Notes under the pieces: model-generated
What the model was told of the DNA's origin: nothing
Seen by the model: the letters and a program-made list of their open reading frames with translations, nothing else
The model's database searches: none
In this document: one piece after another, positions 36,306 to 50,009 of the stretch
Position numbering within the stretch: the stretch's first letter is position 1
Layout: the number at the start of each line of letters is the position of its first letter
Translations under genes and position numbers: made by a program
Assembly (NCBI GenBank): GCA_030386875.1
Contig: CM059571.1
Location: 24,360,355-24,424,354, forward strand
Direction: 5' to 3'
Length of the DNA: 64,000 bases
Source of the DNA: Morinoia aosen
Lineage: Eukaryota > Arthropoda > Malacostraca > Amphipoda > Talitridae

Positions 36306-36538
36306 CTCGGTCTCCGCACACCTCGCAGTGGTAGTGCCACCATTAATCGCCGGCCTTTTGAGTGATCAAAACAGCGTGACGCCTGATGAGTGACATTGCA
36401 AAGTTGCGTGTCGCTCGAGCGGAACCTTTGATAGCAGAACTTCTCCGCAAATCCAAAGTACGAGTACGTGAGGCGTTTCGGTGGCGTGCCATGCATCCGA
36501 CTTGAATGCATTATGGTGACAACGCAGGCAGACAGCTG
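36306..36538 (+). other. Candidate 5' exon with splice sites and a late ATG
   Basis: A long pyrimidine tract (CTCTTTCTCTCTTTTTCCTC, 36278-36301) ends in TAG at 36303-36305. A GTAAGA donor begins at 36539. The 233-base interval has stops in all forward frames until an ATG at 36513 in good context (A at -3, G at +4) that opens MVTTQADS and runs into the donor in phase 2. It would be a mostly untranslated exon with the start codon near its end. Based on splice-site appearance only. Confidence 0.28.
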
Positions 36539-39315
36539 GTAAGATACTGTTTTTCCTACTTATATTTGCTTTAAATTGTTTTCTGCACGTGTCGGCTATT
36601 CTCCTTCTCAGACGTTATGAATTTAAGATTTGGCTACTGCGGGATCAAGGATACTGTACACTGAAAAAAAATGTATTTCTCGCTCTCACCTATTTTTCTA
36701 GGACAAAGCTGCTAGTTCTATGTCCTTAATTTCTGTAAAAATCTTTTTCTTAGGACTTCGCCTACGGATCATAATGATTTGTCAAGGGTATTAAATTGAC
36801 GCCTCGTCTAATTCTTCGAACTTCTAGTTCAGGCTGCAAGATATCATTTTCTTCATTATTCTTTCTAAAGCTCCTTCCATTACTCCCAATTACTATCACT
36901 TTGAACATTTTAATGCGTAGCAGCAAAAAACACCTTCATTTCATCTTGGAAAGACAATCTTTCATTAATATTATCCATGCATCATGGATTTTTTATAAGT
37001 GCAACGATTTGAGCCGAGCGTTGGTAGGATCCCCCCCATCATTATAAGTTACTAGCAGAGGATGCAATCTAAAAATGATACTCTCCGGTAATCGGGGGTC
37101 CATGCGTCCGACCTGCGAATTATGCCGCCGTCGCTTGAGGCGCTCTCGGTCACGCAATGTCTGACCATATATAATCGTCTCGAAACCACCCGCTTCTTTT
37201 TACATGAAAAACTCGCTCTTCAATAAACTCGGCCGCAAGTAGGCAAAGCAGTGCTCCTCTGCGACAAAACTAGGAAGCCTAGTGCACTTGGCGGTTTTAA
37301 CGCAGGGATAAATTTCAAGTGAGACAACATTTGCTTCTTATTCACCCTGCGCGTTAGAACAAAGTGGAAATCACTCCATTGATGTCTCGGTTTAGATTTT
37401 TAGTTCATCTATTTTCTTAAAAACGTGCATCAGAAGTTGTCTTATTATTTTAGCAAAAGGAGAATTTTGTAGACACCGATCCTTCAATCTATATATAAAA
37501 TGGAAACACTCCATTGGTTTTATAATCACCTGAAATGGAACACGTACTGTAAACGATTTGTTGATGATTTGTGTAAAATCTGCAAAAATATTTTTATTTT
37601 TATGTCGGAAATTTGTTTAGCTATTTACACTATTTAAGATATATCCAAATTGAAGTTCATAGTTGCATAATGATATAATTTCGCTGTCCGATAAAAAGCA
37701 AAAAATATATTTAAATGCCATTGCAAGTGCTTAAATGCAATTTTTGAAATTTTTCTTCCCGTGTGAATGTGGTATGTTTATATATTCATGTGAAGGGGCT
37801 TATTTCTTTAAATAAATGGGGGAAAAATATCAATAGTTTTCTTTTTACATGTGATGAACTGGAACGAATAATTTTGTAGGGTTGAGAAGTTAGGAAAGTG
37901 ATGGTGATGTTCTTAATCATATTATTTTAATTATAATGATTGATGTACTGATATTAAAATGATATAATCATGATTTCGTCTTGAAAATAGCGACCCCTAC
38001 ATCATAGGGTGTTTCAAAAATGTTCATTTATTCTATGTGTAATCAAGACTGTCAAATCATATCCTATGTAGCCTAATCTACAACAAGCCTAGCCAAAAGT
38101 CAGCTTGGGCATCATCATTAAGCTTAATTTGCAATGAAACTCTCAATTAAATTATTTGGCTTAATTGAACCTAGGCTAAACTCACGCAGCCTAATATATC
38201 CTGTACACCCTTAAAACTCAACATTGATTTCTTTGTCATGTCTTACTTTTGAAAAATGGCGGTATAAATGAGGCCCAAACACTAGTTTGACTGCTCACAA
38301 ATTTTAGCATTGCATTTCAAGTCATCCTCTGGCGGCACACATAAGCGCCACGTCGGTAATCATGGATCGGAAATTTAAAATTGACCTTAGCTGGTAGATT
38401 TATTGGTACCAAGGCTGAATAAAACACTGATAATAATAAATTAATGATTTCAATATTTTATTATTCATGATCGAGTACAAGTTTTAGAAAATTTAATTTT
38501 TATGCGAATAGATATGTGGAACCCAAAAAGTGTTACGGAGATGTTAGAATTTCTGTCATCCTGAGTGTAGACCGGAGTACGGCCAACGTTTAGTTTGTTG
38601 GCTTTAAGGCTGTTTTACCTTTGTATTGAAGGAAAGTACATGAATACATATTTTGTTTGACTAGCAATTAAACGTAAAATTGTTATCAGTACATACAGAT
38701 AACATTATTATCTCACCCTCGCATTGTTGCTACTGAACTTCTCAGATGCATTCTAATCGTCAAACACTGCGAATCATCATTAATGAGAGTATCTTACATC
38801 TCTAAAATTGTTATGTGAAGTTTTCGTCACAATTCAGTCAAAACTATTAGTCCCAGAGTGGGAATGCCATTTACAGAATTTATAGCTACAACAATACTGA
38901 CTGAGCTAATTTCCAAGGGCACTGAACAGGAGTATTGGAAAAAATAACGCTCACAAGATAATCCCAGATTGAAAACGCAAATCTGGCGTCTTCCTTCGAT
39001 TTAAAGTACCTGATAAAGATATTTCTTCTAAATGCTATTAAATGCGAAACAAACTCACCCAATTCCCCACCATTTAACTAACTAAATTATTGCGATACAG
39101 CTACCAAAAATGCACCGACGCTAATGGCTGATATCTAATCGTCTCGCAGCGCTAGATGGACAGAATGGGACGGGACGACTACGACGTACCCTTACTGTTT
39201 CGTTATCGTGTGACGATGGCCCAAAAACATTCATAATCACAGTAGTACTGAGTTTGGGCTTTGAATTTGATGTCAGTTGCTGGCTGGTGAAATTTCTCCG
39301 TCATAGTTAAGTTCA
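36539..39315. other. AT-rich stretch, nothing recognised
   Basis: No coding, tRNA-like or long-repeat signal was found. Confidence 0.4.
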
Positions 39316-39504
39316 TATTTGTACTTTAGGAATACTGATCTCTAGATGACTAGCCAATATTGAGCGACAGCTACATGTTCACAGCACCAGGGGCAAGGCC
39401 GAAATGAACGATCAAGCGGGCGATTCAAACTTCTAAGCTACAGTCCTTTTGAATAGTTTTAGAGTACAAAATCTAAAGTATTTTCATTGAGGGACGGCTT
39501 AAAC
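39316..39504 (+). mobile_element. Inverted partial copy of the neighbouring MITE
   Basis: This interval is the reverse complement, about 90% identical by eye, of roughly 39620-39800 inside the MITE at 39525-39844. It shares GAACGATCAAGCGGGCGATT and the block around ATTCAAACTTCTAAGCTA. It lacks the outermost terminal repeat, so it is truncated. Confidence 0.85.
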
Positions 39505-39524
39505 AGAATCAGACGACATCAAAA

Positions 39525-39844
39525 CTAACACAGATCACATTGCAAGATGACTAGAGGTAAATAACTTGTAGGCTACTATAGGAATACTGATCTCTAGATG
39601 ATATTTACATATTCATAAATTTAAACCGTCATTCAATGAAAATACTTTAGATTTTGTGCTCTAAAACTATTCAATAGGATTATAGCTTAGAAGTTTGAAT
39701 CGCCCGCTTGATCGTTCATTTTCCCTTGCCCCAGGTGCTGTGAACATGCAGTTGTTGCTCAATATTGGTTAGTCATCTAGAGATCAGTATTCCTATAGTA
39801 CAAATTATTTACCTCAAGTCATCTTGCAATGTGATCTGTGTTAG
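39525..39844. mobile_element. 320-bp MITE with about 70-bp terminal inverted repeats
   Basis: It begins CTAACACAGATCACATTGCA and ends with the exact complement. The inverted repeats are 39525-39601 and 39773-39844 and include AGGAATACTGATCTCTAGAT. If the element proper is taken as ACACAG...CTGTGT, it is bordered by TA on both sides, the target used by Tc1/mariner elements. It carries no coding capacity, so it would have been moved by a transposase in trans. Confidence 0.8.
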
Positions 39845-40006
39845 TCAAGTTCACAGTTAAGGTCACTTGCCGGTAAGAGATGTGGGATCACTGCTCTGGA
39901 TTTTTTGTCTCACAGTGTTATTGAACCAGCCGGGCTTACACTGAAACAGCAGCAAGATAATAGCAGGTAATAAGCGAGACCGAACTTCATTTTCATGAGA
40001 CAATTA

Positions 40007-40333
40007 TTATGTAACTGTGTAGTGTTCACAGCCAGCCAAAAATAACGGGATTCCATACCTTTCTTGAAGACATTTTTCACATGTGGATATGGCAAACAAA
40101 TATATCCATCCTAAACCGTTGTAAAAAAAAATATTCTTGTACTTGTGCACTGGTGAAATCGTATCACAGGTACGGTCATTATAACTATCCTTATGAGCGT
40201 GACAGAGGAATGGAAGAAGTGGACTCCAAACAAATAAACCAAGGGTATTATTAGGTAGAAGCAGGACCCTGGAAATTTCACTGACAATGTCATCGTTAAG
40301 CCAAGTGGACCCGTGAAAAAATTCCGTCAACAT
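40007..40333 (-). pseudogene. Possible Ulp1/SENP-type (C48) protease remnant
   Basis: A 108-codon minus-strand ORF begins MLTEFFHGSTWLNDDIVSEI and later has YKNIFFYNGLGWIYLFAI. WLNDDIV is very like the 'WLND..I' entry motif of Ulp1/SENP cysteine proteases. The second string resembles the '..IP.N..NHW.LVVI' strand holding the catalytic His, here with Gly in place of His, so it would be inactive. C48 domains occur in several transposon families as well as in desumoylases. No catalytic Asp or Cys could be placed confidently. Upstream, in another frame, 40360-40460 reads DGLTCTDMFDILPGQIRLGH, which looks protein-like. It could be coincidence. Confidence 0.3.
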
Positions 40334-40540
40334 TACTTACCTATCCTAACCTTTCATGTCCTAACCGAATCTGTCCTGGTAAAATGTCAAACATATCAGT
40401 GCATGTAAGGCCATCTTTCAACACACTGAGGAATTCGGTATCCATGATACTGCAAACTCAGACATCCTATGTTTCTTAAGAAGCGGACACCAAACAGATA
40501 TATAAATAAACACACAACGGGTGTTATTAGGTTAGGCAAT
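40217..40540. repeat. Pair of about 45-bp direct repeats
   Basis: 40217-40262 and 40487-40540 share a similar block (GGACTCCAAACAAATAAA-type sequence followed by GGGTATTATTAGGT). The first lies inside the possible Ulp1-like ORF. A tandem duplication of part of that sequence is the simplest reading. Confidence 0.55.
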
Positions 40541-43500
40541 AATTTTGTCACGGGTAGAAGACTGTGTGACAAACCTGTAATAGAGATAATATAGGAACAG
40601 TGCAGATAAATTCTAACTTAGCTGATATTAGAAATGAGCTACAGATATCGTCTGTCTTTCAATACACAAACGATTTTTTTAACTTCACTTTTATGTTTGA
40701 ATGAATAAAACATTTCTCGAGAACCTCACGCTGCACATATGCAGAGCGCACCAATTACATTCCATTTTCCTCACATCAACTTTCGAGAAACACAATCTTA
40801 GAGAAGCGGTGACTTACAGTGCCCTGAGATATCGCTTTAGAAATGTTCCTGGATGTTTTCTGCAGTGTCTCAATCACAGTTATACGGAACGCTTTTCGAA
40901 ATGATGCGGAAGCCAAGGTATCGGAATTTTTCATATTTCTATAAATTGTAATGAAATATAGCGTGCGTTGACATCTTGCTTCTCGATCAGAGAAGTAGTC
41001 ATAAATATAACTGACTTGGCAAATGCCTCCGTTACCCATAATGACAGAAATTTTAATGTGATTTATAGCCAGTTAATCGCATTTCTAGCTCTCTTGTCGA
41101 CTTGGTTACAAAAACTATAATTTGCCAGAGGCGCCAAGCTCGTGCTGGAGTTCGACACTGCTTATCTGAGCTAGAGATTCTTCACAAACACACGATTAGT
41201 GTGGTACCCGTACTAACATTTATGTAATAAAATCACTACGTTAGCAAAAAATTGACAATCGTTTTGAATAATACATTGAACTTCATACTGCTTTCCAAGT
41301 GCTAGGAGAGAAATAAGTTTTGACAATTTTTCATCTTTTTCATCGATTTGATCTCTATACATTGATTAAATTGAGGCTCCTGCCGTTACGGTACACTCAA
41401 GAGAACACCGAACCAAAGGAAATGCTGAAATAATTTTTAGAACGACTGAGATTACTGTGACCCGTGTTACCACGACAAGGGTTTGCTAACAGTACTAGAG
41501 TGAAGCATTTATTCTGGCCCAGCACACCGTCGCCTAAGTTTGATGCGTTGTTATGAAAATTTAGAGTCGCAAGGAATCTACATTGCGCTCTCTGTTAGCT
41601 CCTGTGGCTCTTGAACTGTACCTGTGACTCTAATGCAAATTCATGAAAGCGGTCGACAGTTGATACCTCTACTCATTGGCTACTCTTTACATGCCTTCAC
41701 ATTACTCAAGAAGTTCACTAACCATTTCTAAGCTATTAATAGGTTAAGCCTGCATGTTACTGAGCATATACACAGTGTGCGCAACATGAGCACGCTATGG
41801 AATAATATAGTATATAGACTTCTATTGTCCTCGCGTGTTTCGCGTAATGGAAGAATAAATACTTTCGAAATTGAAGATGGTATCCTTATTGCGTTCCTGC
41901 ATTCAATTTGCTTGTCATGGCTTGAATTTTTACTACTAGCTTCGTCAATTTATACATTTTATTTTGACTTGGAATTTTTCTGAGGGCTCATTATGCGGTT
42001 GCACGTTGATGTTAAAAATGACAATTTAATCGTGAAGCTTTAACTGAGAACCATTAAAATTACTATGAGCGAGCGGATATATGTCCATGCTGAAGTACAC
42101 GGAGAATAGAACAGGTATAGAGAATTGTTAAAGTTCCGTTAGATAGTTATAGATGAATGGTGTAGTCGGGTTGGGAAAGTATCGTACATGAAGCGTCTCG
42201 TATCGATACCAAATGAGTGGTGTGACGAGGGCAAATGAGCGCCGAATAAGTCTAAACTTAAGAATAATCAACTTGAAGTGAGGTGCGGAGATTGAAGAAG
42301 ATGAAGTTAGCTAATTGTGCTCCGCTTGTAGTGACGAAGCGGGAGTGACACTAGCACCGTTCTGTACTTTGTTAATCAGAGGTACTAGGTTAAATTTAGA
42401 TCGAGCACTTGTTAAAATAATCCACCGTTGCAAAAAAAAATTGTATTGCTGCAGTAAGTTAAGCAACAAGACTCATACAGACCTTTGCACACGTTTTATC
42501 TCGCTGCACTTCGCTATTTCAGCATGGCAGCTAATGCCAAAATGACGGGAATTTTATGGTTATTCCAATTTTGAAACGCTCAATGACTCATACTTCAAAC
42601 ACATTTGAGAAAAGCGCTTCTTGATTTCTATTGTTTCACACGGATTTGGGTTTCCTTAATTTTTCGAAATGTGTCAATTGCTTGGAATTTCATGTTTAAA
42701 CTTGAAGTATGAAGGAAACAGTGTTCTCATGTCAAAAATGTTCGTGAACATTAAGGTGGCTAATTTGTTCAAGCAGCATTTATCGTTTAAGCCGTTAGAG
42801 AAATTCGAGCGTAGCGTTAGAGAAATTCTATCAACTGGCTGGCTTTTGAAATAATAAAGTAAAGTGTACTTCGTTATTGTTCAGCGGAAATAAATAAATT
42901 GCTTACACTGCGTACGAGCTGATTGGAAATAGCCCTGCATATGACAATAGATGATTTTATTATTCTTCTGATTTATTATGATTTTATTCATGCACTATCA
43001 TACTTATAGAATGGAATACCTACCATTTTCTGGTTAAATATTTAATTCAAGTAAGGACTGAGGATTTAATTCAGGCTTTGAATAAAATTACTCATAAAAG
43101 GTTTTGTCACAAACTTACTTAGTTTCAGAGCAATATGCCTGAACCTCTGCGTATTTAAAAAAGCACTATATAATACGAAAGGACTTGTGATGGTGCTGGA
43201 GGGTGGAGCCGTAACGCTAATCTCAGGCCATTTTGTCTTGAAATTAATAATGCAAATTACACGAAAACTTTTTTATTTACTTGGAATTAATGATTCATCT
43301 AGTTCTAACCAGCACGCATTAGATGAAGTTTCTTTTTCCACTTTTTGTTCGTTCAACTTTGAGCTTTCATGCGACCTCTTTTTGTTCCTGATCAAACTAG
43401 CGCTTGATTGATGGAGTTCAGGATTAAGAATCCTGTACGGTTGACCCTAATTTATGGGTCGATAGATCACCGCCGCATGCCGAGCAAGATCATCCCTAAC

Positions 43501-46500
43501 TGCTTATTTGAGAAAGTCTCTCTGCAGAAGGCGAGCACATTAACTGCTCCAAACCGACTCTAGTACGGCGACTATAGCCTCTGTGCGAGTATCAGTTCAC
43601 TTGATATTTTCGTGCACACAAGAGCCGTTTCTCAAGAATCAAGTTTAGATAATAGTTTCTCTGTAAAATGAACACTTCTTCGCCCAATACTCGATGGGAC
43701 GCGCCTCGACGATCCCGATGGGAATCTAGAACGCGATCATACAAATAGGTCGTGTTTATGCCGTGCTCCACCGGCACTTCGTTAACAGCAGCTCGGCTAC
43801 TTCATGCTGGCTAACGCAGAAGGCGCCGACTACGCTGTTCCGATAACGCCAATATTATACGAGGACCTATGCTGCGACATTTTGTTGCCGACACCCTTAC
43901 TTTGTTAAGCTTGCGATAAAATCAATAATGAACTTCTACTGAGCACCAATTGACGTATACATATAAAACAGACGAAAATTCCCATGACAATGTCTTCCAG
44001 ATTGCAGGAGTCTGTTCCATCACTCGCGTTAACAAAGCCAGCTCGGGTGGCTCCGCCGGTTTTCCAGGATCTATTTCACCAGATTGAGATGCGTCCAAAA
44101 CTGCGCATGCGTGGGCAAAATTCTGATTTTCAGTAAGATTGCGAAATCGGACTTCGATCGAGAGATACAGCAGGCAAAATTTTCGACTTGTGTTTCGGAA
44201 ACGAATCAGTCGGTATTTGGTCTGATAACTAAGTCTGTATAAACAACTTTTTCCTATTCAAGTCGAGTTTTCATTTCCTTTTTTCAACCATGTTTTCAGG
44301 GCGTTATATGCGTCTGCTTCTCTTTCGGGTAAAAAACAATAAATCGCAGCTATACGTCTTTTTTATGAGTTGGTTAAAAAAACAGATGTTGAATGACAGA
44401 ATAGTCTTGAAAGTTGCCCGTGTTGAACCATTGCGGTGCGTTATACTGATGTAATTTCAACTATTCGATTACGGTTAAAACTTATGAAAAAGTACATAAA
44501 CGTTTTATAGTATAGCTTTTGTGAATTGAAGTATCTCGGTGTTTTCTTATTAAAGTAAACTACTAGCTTCCCTCGTAAGCCACGCCACTTTTATGCATGA
44601 GGCGCAACGGGCAATGGAACATTAAAGGATAGTTCAGCAAGAGCACTCACAGAAAAATGAAAGTGAGGGAAGGAAATGGGAATCACTGATTTCAAGACTC
44701 AGTATCATAGAAAGTTCAGCTAATAAATAACTAGGTGTTAGAATTAGGTTTTATAATAGTATAATTTTTATAGATACATTCACTTATTCGTGTGTTCGTA
44801 GGGTTTAATTTAAATGGTGTATGCATAATTGTAACCTAGATTTTGACCTCTAGGTAGGTTTTACGTTGTTCAAAGTTACCCCAACTTTCTAACTTATGCC
44901 AGTCTTCATGATTCACGTTACTGTTTTGTGATCTCTTTACCTTTTGCATCGGCAACGGAAAACTTTAAACGAAATTTTCTTCTTACGTTATTTATGAACG
45001 CAGCATTCATCTTGATCACCGTGGATATATATAGCTCATAATGAGCTTCGTGGCGAACGCTGAAGTCAATACAGTTACACTGTTGCCGGTGCGCCTTGGC
45101 TCATCACGGAGCATGTTGCTCTGGGTGGCTAATTTGCATTCGTTAAAAAAATTCTGTCGTTTTCATCTAGTGCAAAGAAAAATGCTTCCTAAGCGTGTTT
45201 TCAGCCATGCCTAATATTGACAGCAGTAAAAACAGCGGATAATTTTTTCTTGTTATTCAGATATTAACTTTCAGCAAAGAAAAGCAAGCTGACAAAATTT
45301 TTTTAAGTGACATTTTACTTTCGTTCTGTGTCACAAATGGGAGAAACGGATTTGAAACTCCAATTAAAAATCAGCTTAGAACACGCACTCCATTTTTATG
45401 ATTTGAGTTTCTCGGAAGGGGTCATCCGCAGGAAGCCATTTCACTCCCATTAGCCTGTGCATTGTACATTTCACTTCCTCTGATCGCAACGTCAGTTCGG
45501 CATGCCAACATCTCCCGCCTGTGGGCGTATTTGGCTTTGAAGCCACGGGCGCACAGGGTGTGGGCCAAATCAGCTGATCGCCAGACCACACAGACACAGC
45601 CACATTAATTAAACATCTTTCGAAACCCTAAGCCCATTAAGCAATCTGTCCGACAGACCTATTACGCAAAAAAAAGACTTTAAAATTTGGTTGCCGAGAT
45701 TTGCATCGCGTGCTCTACTCTGCGCTCGGGACCGTGCCCAGCTTTATGGGAGCTGCCCCGCCTGGTGTAGATGGAGGACTCCGACTTGTTTGGTTATCGT
45801 GCTCGCGCTCGAAACGACCGAGAACCACGACTCGGAGATGTGGGTAGTGTCGATAAGTAGAAGAGGGTGGAGTCAATTATGCATTGTTCCTCGCAAGCGG
45901 AGGCTTTTGAGCGAGGAGTTATGGCTTCAATCTCATTGTTCAGTGCTAATGAATATAATTAACAGACTCGTATTGATTGCCGCCCACCGATTTGAATTGT
46001 AATCGAGTACCCAGCGGTGATTCTTCGAATCGTTCACAGATGCTGTTTCAGACATTATGCACTGCTCTTTTGCAAATTTTTGAGTACGCTGCCATCCCTA
46101 CAGATATTTATAAAATATAAATATGATCTCTTGATTTTGTGCATCTTGAAAGCAGATGGACAAAAATATTATGAAGCTCAGCATCTTCAAATCAATCATG
46201 AAATCGGTCCGATTCGTTTTAGAATCCGCAAGTAGTTTCAAGCGTTTTTTTATCTCTCTGTGAATTCTCAACCCTGATGAAAATGATAACGTTATACGTC
46301 CGTTACGTGAAATAAATTTCAAACAGCTTTGTAGGATCATTTTTTTCCGTATATTACACAACAAAATTAACGACTGGAGGTAAATGAACTTGTCTCAGCT
46401 AAATGAAAAATCACTTCTTCAGTTACTTATGAAGTGAAAAAGTCTTCACTAAGTGAATTTAGAACCTCTGATATGTTCCTAATGAATGCTTACTGCAGGC

Positions 46501-49481
46501 CCAAGGTGCTCTTCGGTATTCGTTTGACACAAACACCTTGCGAGTTAAATTAGAAACAAATTTACAACGCTCAGACAAGTTTATGCCGATGTTCAAATTC
46601 AGGGATATAAGGAAAGGAGACACCATCTTGTGTACAAGAACTATTATCTCGTACCCAGAAACCTTGTCCAGTGAGCGAGAAGTAATATCCCAGAGTATTG
46701 AACAGCTTCCCTCCCAAGAAAAATATTAATCAGATTTTTGGGGCTCTTGCTCCGTATATCCCTGTACCAACATCTTGTCAATTGATACCATTTTACATGC
46801 TTCTGAATTATTCATTAGATTTCCAGCAAACAAGTTTATCTAGAATATCATTCACTGGTATTACTATTCACTGATATTATTGTATACTAACTATTCATTT
46901 TATTTCTGTATTGGTCCATTTAGAAGAAGGCTCCAGTAAAAACCATCTTATATCAGACTGGGCGTAAGAACAAATGGGCCTGTATTTTGCTCACACTGTG
47001 TTCCTTCCTGGACTTGGTCATTCGTCCCGCGACAGTGATAGCAAATATTTCTTCCATTTAACGCATTATAAATTAACATTTTAAAACAAATAAATAATCA
47101 AATGACAATTCAAATTTACATAAAATTTGAAAGATAGGATAATTTATCAGTTGAGTCCAAAATGTATTTTTCAAAAGATAATTATCTTAAAGGCCCAATT
47201 TTTGTGCGAGCCGCTGAATAACCTGAGCAAAAGTGCATGAAATAAACACGATAAACACTTAGTGTAATTTTGTCAACTAACATGGAGTGGAGAGGAGACC
47301 TTGCATCAAGTTTGTTTAGAGTATTTATTGTTTATGCGTTAAATGAAAGAAGTGTTCGGTACAATTGTTGTGGGACAAATACCCAAGCCTACGCAGAAAT
47401 GAATTTTTTGCGAAATTCAGCGCTATATAACTTTTATAACTTTCCTAAGAGCTAGATTTAAAATATTTATTTTTAGAGTCTTGTTTTAAAGTCGACGGGT
47501 ACAGAAATAACATCATTGATATGTACTGTATACAAACGTGTATTTACTAATACCTCTCCTGTGATGCCCCGCACCTGCGCGATTATAACAGCCTTAGACC
47601 ACAGAACAAAAATTTGGCCAGTGTTTTGTCCCCTCATGGAGCTGGACGCCGAAGAGGAGGGCGTACAAAGGATACTTAGAACACTCCAGTTACAGAGGGA
47701 GGTTGTGTTGTTGCTCTTCAATTCCTGACGCTACGGAAAGCAGAGAGGGAGAGAGCTGTGGCGCTGCAGCCGTCCATGGCTGCTGCAGGCGAGTGAGGAT
47801 GGATTCAAACCTCTTAAGATTTAATGGAACGGAAACCGTACGGCCTGGGGAGGTTGGAGAGCAACTCTCGGTCAGAGATGCGTGAGTTATTTTTGAAGCG
47901 TGATATATGCAGCAACGTAAAGCGTTCGCATGTGTTTTATCCCGTTGTCCATAATTGAGTGTAAATGACTTTAGAGAGTGATGAGCGTCGCTTGAGGTGT
48001 TCATCCAAGCTTTAAGACTTGCAAGACTTTTTTCCGTAATTGAGATAAAAAACACAAATGGAATTGTTCATTGACGGGTATTTGATTTATTAATCGAAAA
48101 GATTAGAGAATTAGTAGAATCTTCGCACTAATTTAGAGTTCAGTATTTTATGAAAGATGCCTCATCTAGAGTAGGTTTTTACGAATATTCCTACAACAGA
48201 GAGCTTTAGAAATTGGATGCATTCAGTCTTCATACCCTGTACAGGTACACAATAGGGTATTTTCATCATATGTATAGTTCAGTGATAATGTGAAAAATGT
48301 AAAAAGTGAAAAGTGTCGCATCTTTGCAAGGTCTTGTATCCGTTGTGAGATCTGACGGCTCGACATTCACGAGTGGCCAGCCTGGTACGAATTCAAAGAT
48401 TGTCAACTAAATTGAAATTCAGTCAGTCTCCCAGTTATTGAAAGTGATATCAGCGCAGTGACCATCTAACTCACTAGGCCTATTTGCTTTAGCCTATTAA
48501 CATGAATTTTTCATCAAGTTCTGTAATTTTTTACAATAACGTGCTCCCTGGACAAAGCACTTTGAGGTGAGCAGCACCGCGGTAAATCACTTCAGTACTT
48601 CACAAAACTGAATGCACCGCTGCGTCGAGCACCACGCACCTGACGGGGCACCGCGCTGTGCTCACCTGTACTACACGACTTCTGCTGGTGCGCCAGTCAA
48701 TCCCACATTTTTAGGCGTCCACAGCCTTCTTGAAAATGCAGGATTGACTGCCGTATTCTGTGATTGGTGTTTGCTGCTCATGTTCCCCGTATGCTCTAGC
48801 TAAAATAGTTTTGTTTTATATAATACCCCTTTGCTTCCGTGGAAATTGTCATATCTACTTGATACCCTCGAGAAAATAAAGTAATGTTTGCATATCAGCG
48901 CGTTGTGTCATTGTTAAAATAGTGTTCTTTCATTTGATACATCTCATGAAATTGATATCATCCTAATAGAGGTTATGAAGATTAAGTTTAGGATGACAAC
49001 TACAAATTATGCATTTGGAATGAATTGACCTTGTTTTACGGAAATAATTTTTCACAAAACGACGGGTAGAAGATTTATATGAAATTCAAAATTTTTCCCT
49101 GTGTCTTTATAAGAAGTTTCTATAACGATACATTGCTACTTTTCAAACAGAATAGTAAGTTCAACTCCAAATTTTTGAGGCAACCATTGAGCTCAAATTA
49201 AGCACTATTATCACTTACCGCTCGAGTCTTGACGTTGATCAACATAAAGAGGGGGCACAACGTCTTCACGGATCTAGTTTGTTTTGGGTGCTATGGACTT
49301 CTTATTGGTGTGGAGATCATGCGGTGGAAATTGGTATAAGGTCAAGTACTCCTGTTGAATCGCTAGATGACTTCATGCATGCAGTGAATCTATTCCAGAG
49401 GTGTTCTCTCTCTGAATGTCAAGTGCGCCAGTTTCTATAACATTTCTCATATTAGTTAAATGAAGTATTTTTTTGTGCATA
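40541..49481. other. Long intergenic stretch, nothing firmly recognised
   Basis: GC-richer patches lie at 45041-45211 (56-codon ORF starting MSFVANAEVNTV), 45560-45900 and 47540-47880. They carry ORFs of 56-121 codons on one or both strands without recognisable domains. No tRNA or transposon was found. Confidence 0.3.
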
Positions 49482-50009
49482 TTGAGTTGGCTAAAAAGTT
49501 CGTTCGTTTTTTTAATGTCATCTTTCTGATCTTCTAAAGATCGTCTTACGTTTTTATTCTCTAAATCCCGTATTCGGTAGAACGAGCATGTTTACGTTAG
49601 CGTGCCTCCAAATAGAGAAGTTCTGACATTTTTGCTTTCATTCGAGCCCATGAAGTGGTGGACCAATTAGAGCACTACCGATATCTAATACTTTTTTAAT
49701 TCAGAAGGGAAAAAAACAGTCACACAATACAGTATATGCCTATGAGTAGTTTCTGTTGCTTTCCTTACTTTTTTAAGGTAAAAAAGCATTAGATGTCAGT
49801 AGTGCTCGGCTTGGTGCACCATTTCCAGGGCTCGAATGCAAGCAAAAATGTTAGAACTTCTCTACTTGGAGGCTTACTCGTATTACACACTGACCTAAGA
49901 ATGCTCGCTGTACCGAATACAGGATTTATTGAATAAAAATATGAACATAATTTTTAGGAGGTCCGAAAGATAAACATTCAAAAAACGAACGATCTTTTCA
50001 ACCAACCCA
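49482..50009. mobile_element. 528-bp fold-back MITE with mariner-like ends
   Basis: The whole element is close to a palindrome. The left arm starts TTGAGTTGGCTAAAAAGTTC and the right arm, reversed, starts TTGGGTTGGTTGAAAAGATC. Similarity continues for about 220 bases, through CCCGTATTCGGTA and AGAAGTTCTGACATTTTTGC blocks, with a loop of some 60 bases around 49705-49765. The TTGGGTTGG..AAAA end is typical of mariner elements. The left flank is TA and the right CA, a TA target duplication with one change. A transcript would fold into a very long double-stranded hairpin. Confidence 0.88.

Noticed and set aside
47516-48055. Overlapping plus (70 codons) and minus (121 codons) ORFs, the plus one ending in MELDAEEEGVQRILRTLQLQ
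   Set aside because: Looks protein-like but has no splice signals I could place and no known domain.
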